Positions 16,506 to 26,021 of a stretch of 64,000 nt of DNA are shown here, one piece after another. The notes under the pieces are model-generated. The model did not search any database and was not told the DNA's origin. It was given only the letters and a program-made list of their open reading frames with translations. The stretch is from assembly GCF_011758655.1 (NCBI RefSeq), contig NZ_JAAMPA010000001.1, forward strand, positions 248,001 to 312,000, in the 5' to 3' direction. Made by a program: the position numbers and the translations under genes. Origin of the DNA: Modestobacter marinus (lineage in GTDB: Bacteria > Actinomycetota > Actinomycetes > Mycobacteriales > Geodermatophilaceae). The stretch's first letter is position 1. Each line of letters opens with the position of its first letter.

Positions 16506-17746
16506 CGCCCTGGCACCCGCACCGTCACCCGGGTGCCCGCACCCGGCGACGAGACGACCTCGACCCCGCCGCCCACCTGCTCGGCCCGGTCCCGCAGCCC
16601 GGCCAGGCCCACCCCGTCGGCCGCCGCCGGGTCGAAGCCCACCCCGTCGTCCTCGACGTGCACCGACACCTGCGCCGACTCCCCCGCGCCCACCCGGCTG
16701 ACCCGCAGCAGCACCGCGCTGGCCGCCGCGTGCCGGCGGACGTTGGCCAGCGCCTCCTGCGCCCCGCGCAACAGCACGATCTCCTCCGCGCGGGTCAGCC
16801 CGGCGTCGTCCTCCAGCGCCGCGGTGTCCAGCCGGGTCGCCAGGCCGGTCTCCCGGCCGAACCGCTCGGTGAGCCGTTGCAGCGCGTCGACCAGCGTCGC
16901 GGAGTCCAGCGCCACCGGGGCGAGGGCGGCGACCATCGCGCGGGCCTCGGCCAGGTTCTCCCGGGCGACCTCCTCGATCAGGGCCACCCGCTCCCCCGCC
17001 GCGCCCGGGTCGCCGGGCAGCTGCCCCGCGGCGGTCTGGGCCAGGACGACGATGCTCGTGTACCCCTGCGCGAGGGTGTCGTGCACCTCGCGGGCCCAGC
17101 GCTCCCGCTCCGCCGCGACGCCCTGCTCCCGGTGGGCCTCGGCGAGCTCGGCGCGGGTCGCCTCCAGCTCCCGGATCAGCAGGGCCCGCTCGCGGCTCTG
17201 CTCCAGCACGCGGGTGACCCACAGGCCCATCGTCACGCTGAACGCCGCCCCGACCAGGGTCTGCCCCGGCCCGGACGCCGGCTCGGTGCCCTCCGACCAG
17301 TGCACCAGCGGCCCCAGGGTGGCCGCGACCGTCAGCGCACCGGTCCAGCACAGCCCCACGACCGCGGACTCCGCGAGGAACCAGACCTGCGGGAAGCCGA
17401 GGAAGAGCAGGAACAGCAGCTCGGGGAACTCCCAGGCGAGCACCCCCACCACCCCGACGAGCACCGGCAGGTAGGCCGTGGCCCGGCGCTGGTCGCGGCT
17501 GGCGAGCGCGGGCGCGCCGAGCGTCGCGTAGGCCAGCACCAGCACGGCCAGAGCGGTGAGCAGCACCGCGCGGGAGCCGACGTCGCTCAGCAGCGTGTCG
17601 AGCACCGCCAGCGCGACGAACAGCCCGAAGGCCAGGTGCAGCACCAGCACGGTGATCCGCCACCCCCGCTCGGACAGCGGCGGTCCGCCGTCGTCCCCAC
17701 CGGGTGCGGGGACGACGGCGGACCGGAGCCGGGACCCGACGGTCAT
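16502..17746 (-). CDS. NarL-type sensor histidine kinase
   Basis: The 414-aa membrane kinase has about five to six N-terminal helices (from WRITVLVLHLAFGLFVALAV on) and no large extracytoplasmic domain. A coiled coil is followed by a HisKA_3 dimerisation domain with the phospho-His in REVHDTLAQGYTSIV. The HATPase domain carries EALANVRRHAAAS (N box) and VEDDGVGFDP (G1). Such intramembrane-sensing kinases commonly detect envelope stress or antibiotics. It overlaps permease and regulator genes by ATGA on both sides, so the four genes are one operon. The ATG at 17746 is chosen by that coupling. Confidence 0.92.
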   Translation of the reverse strand: MTVGSRLRSAVVPAPGGDDGGPPLSERGWRITVLVLHLAFGLFVALAVLDTLLSDVGSRAVLLTALAVLVLAYATLGAPALASRDQRRATAYLPVLVGVVGVLAWEFPELLFLLFLGFPQVWFLAESAVVGLCWTGALTVAATLGPLVHWSEGTEPASGPGQTLVGAAFSVTMGLWVTRVLEQSRERALLIRELEATRAELAEAHREQGVAAERERWAREVHDTLAQGYTSIVVLAQTAAGQLPGDPGAAGERVALIEEVARENLAEARAMVAALAPVALDSATLVDALQRLTERFGRETGLATRLDTAALEDDAGLTRAEEIVLLRGAQEALANVRRHAAASAVLLRVSRVGAGESAQVSVHVEDDGVGFDPAAADGVGLAGLRDRAEQVGGGVEVVSSPGAGTRVTVRVPGR

Positions 17747-18570
17747 CCCTCGCCCCGGCGCCAGCGGAACGTGCGCACGCACACCATGACGCCGATGATC
17801 ACCCACGCGACCAGCACCAGGGCGGTCCGGCCGTGCTCCCACCCGCCGGCGACCTCGAACGCGGCCGCCTGGTCGGGGAGGAAGGCCGAGCGCATCCCCT
17901 GGGTCAGCCACTTCAGCGGGAACACCGCCGCGACCTGCTGCATCCAGCCGGGCAGCTCCGAGAAGGCGAAGAACACCCCGGAGAAGAACTGCAGCACGAT
18001 CGCGAACGCCGAGACCGTCGTGGTCACCGAGGCTGCGCTTCCCGGCAGCGCGGAGACCGCGATGCCCAGCACCGTCCCGGACAGCGCCCCCAGCGCCGCG
18101 ACCCAGCCGAACGTCAGCCAGTGCCCCAGGTCCACCGGCAGCGGCACGTCGTAGCCGAAGCGGGCGACCGGCAGCAGCAGTGCCAGCTGCGCCACGGTGG
18201 TCACCAGCACCTGCCCGGCCTTGCCGGCGAAGTACGCCGCGGGCGGGGTGCCCAGCAGCTGCAGCCGCTCCAGCTGGCCGGCCTCGCGTTCGGCGGCGAT
18301 CGCCGTGCCGACCGCCTGGAAGCTGGTCAGCATGATGCCGGTGGCCGCGATCCCGGCCAGGAAGTACTGCGGGAACGGCACCCCGCCGGGCAGCACGTCA
18401 CCGCCGAGCACCGAGCCGAAGACGACCATCATCACGACCGGGTAGGCGAAGGAGAACACCACCTGCTGGCGTTCCCGGGCGAACAGCCGGAGCTCCAGCC
18501 CGACCCGGGCCAGCGCGATGCGGGCGGTCGACGGCGGGGCCGGTCGGGCGGTGGTCGTCAGGACGGTCAT
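17743..18570 (-). CDS. ABC-2 type transporter permease
   Basis: The 275-aa protein has six predicted helices and the ABC-2 layout: ARVGLELRLFARERQQVVFS elbow region, FFLAGIAATGIMLTSFQAVG-type helices and QVAAVFPLKWLTQGMRSAFL near the end. It is the membrane partner of the ATPase encoded immediately upstream (ATGA overlap). The pair resembles DrrAB-type drug or lipid exporters. The real substrate is unknown. Confidence 0.9.
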   Translation of the reverse strand: MTVLTTTARPAPPSTARIALARVGLELRLFARERQQVVFSFAYPVVMMVVFGSVLGGDVLPGGVPFPQYFLAGIAATGIMLTSFQAVGTAIAAEREAGQLERLQLLGTPPAAYFAGKAGQVLVTTVAQLALLLPVARFGYDVPLPVDLGHWLTFGWVAALGALSGTVLGIAVSALPGSAASVTTTVSAFAIVLQFFSGVFFAFSELPGWMQQVAAVFPLKWLTQGMRSAFLPDQAAAFEVAGGWEHGRTALVLVAWVIIGVMVCVRTFRWRRGEG

Positions 18571-19469
18571 CGGGGCTCTCCTCCAGCGGTGGTGACGAGC
18601 TGGAGGTAGACGTCCTCCAGGTCGGGGCGGGTGACGGTCAGGCCGGGGACCTCACCGTGCGGGGCAGCGGCGAGCAGGTCGCGCAGGACGGCGACGGGGG
18701 TCTCGGTGGGCACCGCGCGCCAGCCGCCGTCCTCCTGCCAGCGCACCGTGGCCTGCCGGCGCAGCGGCGCGCCGAGCTCGGCCGGCGGGGCGACCTCGAC
18801 CAGCCGGCCGCCGGCGATGACGCCGACCCGGTCGGCGAGCTCGGCGGCCTCGTCCAGGTAGTGGGTGGTCAGCAGCACCGTCGTCCCGCCGGCCCGGAGG
18901 TCGCGGACGAGCTGCCAGAACTGCCGGCGGGCCACCGGGTCCATCCCGGTGGTCGGCTCGTCGAGGAAGACCAGCTCCGGCCGGCCCTGCACCCCGAGCG
19001 CGACCGCGAGCCGGCGCCGCTGGCCGCCGGAGAGGCGGGCCACCCGGGTGCCGGCCTTCTCGACCAGGCCGACCGCCGCGAGCAGCTCATCGGTGGGCCG
19101 CGGGGTGGAGGTGTGGTGGGCGAAGTGGTCGAGGGTCTCCCGCACGCTGAGCGCCTGGCCGGCGCCCTCCCCCTGGCTGACCACCCCGATCCGGGCGCGC
19201 CAGGAGCGGCCGGCGGTGGCCGGGTCCTCGCCCAGCACCAGCACCTCGCCGGCGTCGCGCCGCCGGACCCCCTCCAGCACCTCGATCGTGGTGGTCTTGC
19301 CCGCGCCGTTGGGCCCGAGCAGCGCGAAGCACTCCCCGCGCCGCACCTCGAGGTCCAGCCCGTCGAGGACGGCCTTCCCCCCGTAGCTCTTCCGCAGCCC
19401 GCGGACCAGGACGGCGGGGTCGGGCCCGCCGGTCGAGGTCGGCAGGGGTGCTGCCTCCGTCGTCGTCAT
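18567..19469 (-). CDS. ABC transporter ATP-binding protein (DrrA-like)
   Basis: The 300-aa ATPase has Walker A GPNGAGKTTTIEVLEG, signature LSGGQRRRLAVALG and Walker B LVFLDEPTTGMD followed by the H-loop in LLTTHYLDEAAELADR. A C-terminal extension of about 80 residues is typical of DrrA-type subunits. The ATG at 19469 begins MTTTEAAPLPTSTGG and is the last good start before the first strand. First gene of a four-gene leftward operon with permease, kinase and regulator, suggesting an inducible efflux or envelope-stress module. Confidence 0.93.
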   Translation of the reverse strand: MTTTEAAPLPTSTGGPDPAVLVRGLRKSYGGKAVLDGLDLEVRRGECFALLGPNGAGKTTTIEVLEGVRRRDAGEVLVLGEDPATAGRSWRARIGVVSQGEGAGQALSVRETLDHFAHHTSTPRPTDELLAAVGLVEKAGTRVARLSGGQRRRLAVALGVQGRPELVFLDEPTTGMDPVARRQFWQLVRDLRAGGTTVLLTTHYLDEAAELADRVGVIAGGRLVEVAPPAELGAPLRRQATVRWQEDGGWRAVPTETPVAVLRDLLAAAPHGEVPGLTVTRPDLEDVYLQLVTTAGGEPR

Positions 19470-19609
19470 GACCCGAGCCTGTCGCCGCGCCGGACCGGCC
19501 GGGACCACCGGAGCGTGGGTCGCCCGTCCGCCGATCGGTGGACGGGGGCCGCCACCACCGTGTCCGAAAGCCGCCAGTCGACCGGGTCGCACGGTGCCAT
19601 GCTCGTGTC

Positions 19610-21112
19610 ATGACCGAGGTGCTGGAACGCGGACGGCTCGACGTGGAGCACTGCTACCGCGCCGTCACCAGCCGCGACCCCCGGTTCGACGGGTGGTTCG
19701 TCACCGCCGTGCACACGACCGGCATCTACTGCCGCCCGTCCTGCCCGGCGCGCACCCCGCTGGAGCACAACGTCTCCTTCCACACCACCGCCGCCTCGGC
19801 CCAGGCCGCGGGCTTCCGGGCCTGCCGCCGCTGCCGCCCGGACGCCGTCCCCGGGTCACCGGAGTGGGACGTGCGCGCCGACGTCGTCGCCCGGGCGATG
19901 CGGCTGATCGCCGACGGCGAGGTCGAGCGCGGCGGGGTCGGCGGCCTGGCGGCGCGGCTGGGCTACTCCGAACGCCAGCTGCACCGGCTGCTCACCGCGG
20001 AGCTGGGCGTCGGCCCGCTGGCGCTGGCCCGCGCGCAGCGCGCCCAGACCGCGCGGCTGCTGATCGAGACCACCCTGCTGCCGATGGCCGACGTCGCCTT
20101 CGCGGCCGGCTTCGCCAGCATCCGGCAGTTCAACGACACGGTCCGGTCGGTGTTCGGGACGACGCCCTCCGCGCTCCGCCCGGCCACCCCGCGCAGCGAC
20201 GGCGGCGCCCCCGGCTGGCTGACCCTGCGGCTGGCCGCCCGCGCCCCGTTCGCCGCCGACGAGGTGCTGCTCTTCCTCGGCGCCCACGCCACCCCCGGCC
20301 TGGAGGAGTGGGACGGGACGACGTTCTCCCGGGTGCTGGACCTCCCGCACGGCCCCGCCGTCGTCCGGCTCTCCCCCGCCCCGGACGGCGGGCCGGCGGT
20401 GCTGGCCCGGCTGCGGCTGACCGAGCTGCGGGACCTCGGCGTGGCCGTCGCCCGGTGCCGGCGGCTGCTCGACCTGGACGCCGACCCGGCCGCCGTCGAC
20501 GCGCTCCTCGGCGCCGACCCGGCGCTCGCCCCGCTGGTGGCCGGTGCCCCGGGACGGCGGGTCCCGGCGGCCCCCGACGCCGAGGAGCTCGCGGTCCGTG
20601 CGGTGCTCGGCCAGCAGGTCTCGGTGGCCGGCGCCCGGACGCTCACCGCCCGGGTGGTCACCGCGGCGGGCCGGCCGCTGGCCGAGCCGGTCGGCACCCT
20701 CACCCACGCCTTCCCGCGGGCCGACGCCCTCGTCGACGCCGACCTGTCCGCGGTCGGGCTGACCGGGGCCCGCCGGCGCACCGTGCACACCCTGGCCGCC
20801 GCGCTCGCCGCCGGCAGCGTCCCGCTCGACCCCGGCGCCGACCGTGACGAGGCGCGCCGTCAGCTGCTGGCCCTGCCCGGCATCGGCCCGTGGACGGCGG
20901 CCCTCGTCGGGTTGCGCGGGCTGGCCGACCCCGACGTCTGGCTGCCCGGTGACCTGGCGCTGCGGCGCAGCCTCGCCGCGCTCGGCAGCTCCGACACCGA
21001 CGCCGCGGCCCGCTGGCGGCCGTGGCGCTCCTACGCCGTGATTCACCTGTGGGCGCTGGCCGTCCCGTCCCTGTTCACCCGCGGCACCTCTCCCGATCGG
21101 AGCCCGTCATGA
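19610..21112 (+). CDS. Ada-type regulator / AlkA DNA-3-methyladenine glycosylase fusion
   Basis: The 500-aa fusion repairs alkylated DNA. Residues ~1-80 are the Ada zinc/methyl-acceptor domain with four Cys in IYCRPSCPARTP and RACRRCRPD. Residues ~85-190 are an AraC-type HTH pair (GLAARLGYSERQLHRLL; MADVAFAAGFASIRQFND). Residues ~200-490 are the AlkA domain with the helix-hairpin-helix LALPGIGPWTAALVGLRGL and the catalytic Asp in PGDLALRR. The protein may both sense methylation and excise bases. The next gene, ogt, overlaps as ATGA. The ATG at 19610 starts at the first conserved residues. Confidence 0.93.
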   Translation: MTEVLERGRLDVEHCYRAVTSRDPRFDGWFVTAVHTTGIYCRPSCPARTPLEHNVSFHTTAASAQAAGFRACRRCRPDAVPGSPEWDVRADVVARAMRLIADGEVERGGVGGLAARLGYSERQLHRLLTAELGVGPLALARAQRAQTARLLIETTLLPMADVAFAAGFASIRQFNDTVRSVFGTTPSALRPATPRSDGGAPGWLTLRLAARAPFAADEVLLFLGAHATPGLEEWDGTTFSRVLDLPHGPAVVRLSPAPDGGPAVLARLRLTELRDLGVAVARCRRLLDLDADPAAVDALLGADPALAPLVAGAPGRRVPAAPDAEELAVRAVLGQQVSVAGARTLTARVVTAAGRPLAEPVGTLTHAFPRADALVDADLSAVGLTGARRRTVHTLAAALAAGSVPLDPGADRDEARRQLLALPGIGPWTAALVGLRGLADPDVWLPGDLALRRSLAALGSSDTDAAARWRPWRSYAVIHLWALAVPSLFTRGTSPDRSPS

Positions 21113-21642
21113 CCACCGCGCCCGCCCGCTACGCCACCGTGGCCACGCCGCCCGGCCCGTTCACCGTGCTCGTCACCGACGGCCCGGACGGCGCCGACGT
21201 CGTCCTCGCCAGCGGCTGGACCGACGACGTCGGCGAGCTGCTGCCCGTCGTCCACCGGTCCCTGCGGCCGACCTGGGTGGAGCACGCCGACGAGCTGCCG
21301 GTGCTCGACGTCGTCGCCGCCTTCGCCGACGGGGAGGTGACCGCGATCGACACCGTGCCGGTGCGCCAGCGCTCCGGGCCCTTCCTCACCGACGCCTGGG
21401 AGGTGCTGCGCACCGTGCCCGCGGGCCGGCCGGACACCTACGCCTCCTTCGCCGAGCGCTGCGGCCGCCCGTCGGCCGTCCGGGCCGCAGCGGGGGCGTG
21501 CGCGCGCAACGCCGCGGCGCTGTTCGTCCCCTGCCACCGGGTGCTGTCCACCGGCGGCGGCCTGGGCGGCTTCCGCTGGGGCACGCCGGTGAAGCGCTGG
21601 CTGCTGGACCACGAGGCCGAGCACGCCCCCGTCCCCGCCTGA
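21109..21642 (+). CDS. ogt: Methylated-DNA--protein-cysteine methyltransferase
   Basis: The 177-aa single-domain Ogt/AGT protein carries the active-site motif PCHRV (LFVPCHRVLSTGGGLGGFRWG) and the HTH/Arg-finger region YASFAERCGRPSAVRAAAGA. It transfers the alkyl group from O6-alkylguanine to its own Cys. It is translationally coupled to the Ada-AlkA gene, so direct reversal and base excision of alkyl damage are made together. Confidence 0.94.
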   Translation: MTTAPARYATVATPPGPFTVLVTDGPDGADVVLASGWTDDVGELLPVVHRSLRPTWVEHADELPVLDVVAAFADGEVTAIDTVPVRQRSGPFLTDAWEVLRTVPAGRPDTYASFAERCGRPSAVRAAAGACARNAAALFVPCHRVLSTGGGLGGFRWGTPVKRWLLDHEAEHAPVPA

Positions 21643-21713
21643 CCGTCCCCGCCTGAGCGGCGCGCCCGGCCGGTTCACCGGAACTGTCGGACCCGTCCGG
21701 CAGCCTGACCGGC

Positions 21714-22784
21714 ATGGACGCCGCCTCCCTGCTCGTCGGGCTCCTCGTCGGGGCGCTGCTGGCCGCCGCCGTCACCCTCGGGGTGGTGGCGCTGCGCGGT
21801 CGGGGCGGGGCGGCGCCGGAGGCCCTCGAGCCGGTGCACGAGTCGCTCGACCACCTGCACCGGCTGCTGGCCGGCATCGAGCGCGACCGGGCCACCGCGC
21901 ACGGCGAGCTGCGCGAGCAGGTGGGCACCATCGGCCAGACCTCGGCCCTGCTGCGGCAGGAGACGGCCGCGCTGGTCACCGCGCTGCGCACCCCGCACGT
22001 CCGCGGCCGCTGGGGGGAGGTGCAGCTGCGCCGGGTCGTGGAAGTGGCCGGCCTGCTCGAGCACTGCGACTTCGTCGAGCAGCCGTCCGGCACCACCGAC
22101 CAGGGATCCGGCGTGCGCCCCGACCTGGTGGTCACGCTGGCCGACGGCCGGCAGGTGGTCGTCGACGCGAAGGTGCCGTTCACCGGCTACATCGAGGCGG
22201 TCCAGGCCACCGACCCGGCGGTGCGCGCCCAGCGGGTCGCCGACCACGCCCGGCAGCTGCGTGCGCACGTCGACGTCCTCGCCGCCCGCCGCTACCCGTC
22301 GGCGTTCGGCACCGCGGCGCCGTTCACCGTGCTGTTCGTCCCCGCCGACGGATTCCTCACCACGGCGCTGGAGGCCGAGCCCGCGCTGCTGGAGCACGGC
22401 TTCGGCCGGGACGTCGTGATCGCCACCCCGAGCACGTTGCTCGCCCTGCTGCGCACCGTCGCATACTCCTGGCGGCAGGAGCGGCTCGCGCACGACGCGG
22501 CCGCCGTGCTGGAGGCCGGGCGCACCGTGCACGCCCGGCTGAGCACGCTGTCCGGGCACCTGACCCGGCTGGGCTCGGCCCTGGGCTCGGCGCTCACCCG
22601 GTACAACGAGACGGTCGGCTCCTACGAGCGGTCGGTGCTGGTGGCCACCCGCCGGTTCGACGACCTCGGCGTCGCCGCCGCCCCGGTGCCCACCCCGGCT
22701 CCGGTGGAGGGCACGGTGCGGGCGCTGCGCCCACCGGCGCAGGAGCTGCCCGGCTTCGACGAACGCGACGGCACCACCGGCTGA
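21714..22784 (+). CDS. rmuC: DNA recombination protein RmuC
   Basis: This 356-aa protein has an N-terminal membrane helix (LLVGLLVGALLAAAVTLGVV), a coiled coil, then the RmuC nuclease-like core: RGRWGEVQLRRVVEVAGLL, HCDFVEQ, RPDLVVTLADGRQVVVDAKV with the PD-(D/E)XK-like acidic/Lys residues, and a helical domain. RmuC limits inversions at short repeats in E. coli. The C-terminal 40 residues are Pro-rich. It follows ogt by about 70 bases and may belong to the same DNA-repair transcription unit. Confidence 0.9.
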   Translation: MDAASLLVGLLVGALLAAAVTLGVVALRGRGGAAPEALEPVHESLDHLHRLLAGIERDRATAHGELREQVGTIGQTSALLRQETAALVTALRTPHVRGRWGEVQLRRVVEVAGLLEHCDFVEQPSGTTDQGSGVRPDLVVTLADGRQVVVDAKVPFTGYIEAVQATDPAVRAQRVADHARQLRAHVDVLAARRYPSAFGTAAPFTVLFVPADGFLTTALEAEPALLEHGFGRDVVIATPSTLLALLRTVAYSWRQERLAHDAAAVLEAGRTVHARLSTLSGHLTRLGSALGSALTRYNETVGSYERSVLVATRRFDDLGVAAAPVPTPAPVEGTVRALRPPAQELPGFDERDGTTG

Positions 22785-22811
22785 CCGGGCCCCGGACGCG
22801 GTCGCGACGGG

Positions 22812-23807
22812 TCAGGCGGAGGCGCCGGCGGTCGACGACCCGCTGGACCGGGCGCCGTCGTCGGCCGGCCCACGGGACCGCGCCAGGCGGTCGTCCGCCA
22901 TGCGGATGGCCGCCAGCTCCAGCTCCGCGGAGACGGCGAAGTTGAGGAAGATCGCCGCGGACGTCAGCTGGGCCCAGAAGAGCAGCGCGATGATGCCGGT
23001 CAGCGGTCCGTACGCCGAGCCGAGGTAGCCGATCAGGTCCAGTGCGCCGGCCAGCAGCAGGGTGAGCCCGGTCCACAGCACCAGGGCGAGCACGCTCCCC
23101 AGCACCAGCAGCGACCAGGCGGGCTGGAGGCGGTCCGGTGCCCGGCGCAGCATCAGGGTGATCGCGGCCAGCAGGAGCCCGACGGCGATCGGGCCGACCA
23201 GCAGCACGACGACCTCCTCCTCGACGCCGTACACGTCCTCCATCGCCTCGGCCGCGGCGACGAGGGTGGTCACCAGCACCGACCCCACCAGCAGTGGCAC
23301 CCCGGCGATGCCGGCGAGCACCAGCGCACGGCGGTACTTCGCCACGGTGGGCCGGTCCCGCTGGATGCCGTAGATCCGGTTGGCCCCGCGCTCGAGCTGC
23401 CCCATGGCCGTCGCCATCGCCACCGTCGCCGCCGCCAGCCCCAGCGCCGTGGCCAGCGGGACGCCGTCCGGCTGGTCGCTCCACGGCGACAGCACCCGCC
23501 GGACCATCGCGTCGGAGGCACTGGGCGACAGCTGCAGGACCGTCCGGTCGACCAGCAGGCGCAGCGACGGCGTCTTGAGCAGGTTGCTCAGGCCGATGGC
23601 GGCGATCAGCAGCGGCACCGCGGCCAGCGACAGCTGCAGCCCGAGCGCCCGGGCGTGGGAGAAGCCGTCCCCGTAGCGGAAGCGGGACCACGAGGCGCGC
23701 CAGAGCTCGGTCACCCGGCAGCTGCGCAGGACCGCCCACGCGTCGCGAGCGGTCAGCCGCTCCTCGTCCCGCGCGGCGACCTCAGGCACCAGGCTCACCG
23801 AGCTCAT
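22812..23807 (-). CDS. YihY/BrkB-family inner membrane protein
   Basis: The 331-aa protein has six or so helices and the YihY pattern: FSHARALGLQLSLAAVPLLI, a long helix pair around ITLMLRRAPDRLQPAWS and the last block AYGPLTGIIALLFWAQLTSAAI, then FLNFAVSAELE. This family was once called RNase BN; that assignment is withdrawn and the function is unknown (possibly transport). Arg- and Asp-rich disordered ends lie on both sides. It converges with rmuC, 27 bases apart. Confidence 0.88.
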   Translation of the reverse strand: MSSVSLVPEVAARDEERLTARDAWAVLRSCRVTELWRASWSRFRYGDGFSHARALGLQLSLAAVPLLIAAIGLSNLLKTPSLRLLVDRTVLQLSPSASDAMVRRVLSPWSDQPDGVPLATALGLAAATVAMATAMGQLERGANRIYGIQRDRPTVAKYRRALVLAGIAGVPLLVGSVLVTTLVAAAEAMEDVYGVEEEVVVLLVGPIAVGLLLAAITLMLRRAPDRLQPAWSLLVLGSVLALVLWTGLTLLLAGALDLIGYLGSAYGPLTGIIALLFWAQLTSAAIFLNFAVSAELELAAIRMADDRLARSRGPADDGARSSGSSTAGASA

Positions 23808-24148
23808 GCGGGCAGGTCCTCCTGGACGGGGTCGGTGGACGGACGCGGTGCCCGCACAGCCGGCAACCGCACTCCGCGAGGACCAGCCTGTCCTCGATCC
23901 CCCATGGTCCCCGGTTCACGCGCGCGTGTCGGGATCGTCATCTCCCCCATCGGCGGCCGGGGTGGCGGCGGGGACGCGTGGGGCGGCTGGGGTCCGCGTG
24001 CCCACATCGTGCCACCGCGGTCGGACGACACCGGCGAGTTCTGGCCCGCCACTCCCGGCTCGGTCCAGCGTTCACTCAGGGAGGGCCGATACCGTGGCCC
24101 GATCAGCGGGGTGGTCTCGGCCCTCCGCTGCCGACGAGGAGGTGCACC
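23808..24148. other. Divergent intergenic region without a supported gene (341 bp)
   Basis: The region separates the leftward YihY gene from the rightward DUF6542 gene and should hold promoters for both. Open frames here have shadow-type composition. A GCCGATAC at about 24086 resembles a sigma-28 -10 box but lacks the matching -35 hexamer 15 bases upstream. I see nothing else definable. Confidence 0.6.
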
Positions 24149-24796
24149 ATGGCTCCGGTCACTGTCGATGCCCGAGTTCCAGACAGGCGGGAGGACGCCG
24201 TGCGTGCAGAACGCAGCGACGCCGGCCGGGTCGCAGGACGCGGCTACCCGTCGCCCCGGGCCGGTGGCACGCCATCCGGCCGCGCCCCCGAGCGCAGCCC
24301 ACGGCCGCCCGAGCGCCGAGCGGACGGCCCTCGTGCCGCCGGCCGCGGGGGCCGGCGTCCCGACGACCTCCGTCCCGCGCCGTCCGCTGCTCCCCGCGAC
24401 GGGCGACGGACCGGGTCCACGGCACGCGGCACCCAGGCGGACGCCACCGGGATCCGGGGTGCCCTGGCGATCGCCGGCGTCTTCCTGGTCACCCTGGTCG
24501 CCGCGGCCGCCGACTCCTACATCGGCCTCGGTCTGGGCACGATCACCCTGGTGGCGCTGACCGCCGGGACCATCGGGGCCGCCCTGGTCACCCGGCGCAG
24601 CGACCTGCTGAGCGTCCTGGTCGCCCCGCCCCTGGTGTTCGTCGGGGTGGCGCTGCTCAACATCGGCCTGGCGCCGTCGGCCAGCCTGAACCTGCCCACG
24701 CTGGCGACGCTGCTCGTCCGCGGCTTCCCGGCCATGGGCCTGGCCACCGGCGCCGCGCTCGTCATCACCCTCGGGCGGCTGGCCGCCCGCCGCTGA
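24149..24796 (+). CDS. DUF6542-domain membrane protein
   Basis: The 215-aa protein has about 105 N-terminal residues that are Arg/Pro/Gly-rich and disordered. It is followed by four helices (ALAIAGVFLVTLVAAAADSY onward, LLSVLVAPPLVFVGVALLNI, TLLVRGFPAMGLATGAALVI). This matches the DUF6542 proteins found beside ispH in actinobacteria; their function is unknown. The ATG at 24149 has AGGAGG 8 nt upstream. Confidence 0.75.
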   Translation: MAPVTVDARVPDRREDAVRAERSDAGRVAGRGYPSPRAGGTPSGRAPERSPRPPERRADGPRAAGRGGRRPDDLRPAPSAAPRDGRRTGSTARGTQADATGIRGALAIAGVFLVTLVAAAADSYIGLGLGTITLVALTAGTIGAALVTRRSDLLSVLVAPPLVFVGVALLNIGLAPSASLNLPTLATLLVRGFPAMGLATGAALVITLGRLAARR

Positions 24797-24810
24797 CCCA
24801 CCCCGACCTG

Positions 24811-24850
24811 CGAGAGGGCCGGCACCCCACCCGGGGTGCCGGCCCTCTCG
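24811..24850. terminator. Bidirectional terminator hairpin
   Basis: CGAGAGGGCCGGCACCCC and its exact reverse complement form a perfect 18-bp stem around a 4-base loop. It lies between the convergent DUF6542 and ispH genes and can serve both strands. Confidence 0.85.
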
Positions 24851-24893
24851 CATCCGTCCTGCCCTGCCCTGCGGAGGCGGGCCCGGGTGGTCG

Positions 24894-25865
24894 TCAGTCG
24901 GTCTCGACGGCGAGCGCCTCGCGGCGCGGCTTCAGCTCGTGCGGCAGGGCGAACACCAGCCGCTCCTCCGCGGCCTCGACCGTCTCCACGTCGGCGTACC
25001 CACGAGCGGCCAGCCAGTCGAGCACCTCGCTGACCAGGATCTCCGGCACCGAGGCGCCGCTGGTCACCCCGACCGTGCCGACGCCGTCCAGCCAGGCCTC
25101 GTCGACCTCGGAGGCGAAGTCGACCAGGTGGGAGTCCCGGGCCCCGGCCTCCAGGGCCACCTCCACCAGCCGGACCGAGTTCGAGGAGTTCGTGGAGCCG
25201 ACCACCAGCACCAGGTCGCACTCGGCGGCCATCTGCTTGACCGCCTGCTGACGGTTCTGCGTGGCGTAGCAGATGTCGTCGCTCGGCGGGCTCTGCAGAC
25301 CGGGGAACCGGGTCTTCAACGAGTCGACGGTGGCCAGCGTCTCGTCGACCGACAGCGTGGTCTGGGAGAGCCAGACGACCTTCTCCGGGTCGCGCACCTG
25401 GACGTTGGCGATGTCCTCGGCGCCGTCGACGAGCTGTGTGTTCGACGGGGCCTCGCCCATCGTGCCCTCGACCTCCTCGTGACCGCGGTGACCGATCAGC
25501 AGGATGTCGTAGTCGTCCTTGGCGAAGCGCTTGGCCTCCATGTGGACCTTGCTCACCAGGGGGCAGGTGGCGTCGATCGTCCGCAGCGACCGCTGCTCCG
25601 CCTCCGCCTTGACCGCCGGGGAGACCCCGTGGGCACTGAAGACGACGACCGCACCCTCGGGCACCTCGTCGGTCTCCTCCACGAAGACGGCGCCGCGGCG
25701 CTCGAGGGTCGCCACGACGTGCTTGTTGTGCACGATCTGCTTCCGGACGTAGACCGGGGCGCCGTGGATCTCCAGTGCGCGTTCGACGGCGACGACCGCC
25801 CGGTCGACGCCGGCGCAGTACCCCCGGGGATCGGCCAGCAGGACGCGTCCACGCGGTTCAGCCAT
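24894..25865 (-). CDS. ispH: 4-hydroxy-3-methylbut-2-enyl diphosphate reductase
   Basis: The 323-aa iron-sulfur enzyme of the last MEP-pathway step makes IPP and DMAPP from HMBPP. The three cluster Cys are visible: [10 protein letters not shown] near residue 17, [12 protein letters not shown] near 100 and [11 protein letters not shown] near 200. VFSAHGVSP supplies active-site His and TSGASVPE is the conserved late motif. The ATG at 25865 gives a 16-residue lead to the first Cys, as usual. Divergent from the lipid-droplet-like gene. Confidence 0.96.
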   Translation of the reverse strand: MAEPRGRVLLADPRGYCAGVDRAVVAVERALEIHGAPVYVRKQIVHNKHVVATLERRGAVFVEETDEVPEGAVVVFSAHGVSPAVKAEAEQRSLRTIDATCPLVSKVHMEAKRFAKDDYDILLIGHRGHEEVEGTMGEAPSNTQLVDGAEDIANVQVRDPEKVVWLSQTTLSVDETLATVDSLKTRFPGLQSPPSDDICYATQNRQQAVKQMAAECDLVLVVGSTNSSNSVRLVEVALEAGARDSHLVDFASEVDEAWLDGVGTVGVTSGASVPEILVSEVLDWLAARGYADVETVEAAEERLVFALPHELKPRREALAVETD

Positions 25866-26021
25866 GCCCCCACTGTATGTGCGCCCGACGCCCAGGACCC
25901 GCCGCTGCGGCCCCGACCGGGTGGCGCTGGACACGCTGGGCCGACCCCACGCCCGCCCGGACGGGGGACGGCGCACCGGGTCGGGCTGCCGGTGATCGCC
26001 ACGTGCGGCACCCTGGGCCCC

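Noticed and set aside
24080..24100. GCCGATAC before the DUF6542 gene as another FliA promoter.
   Set aside because: No matching -35 box at 14-16 bases, and the downstream genes are unrelated to motility.
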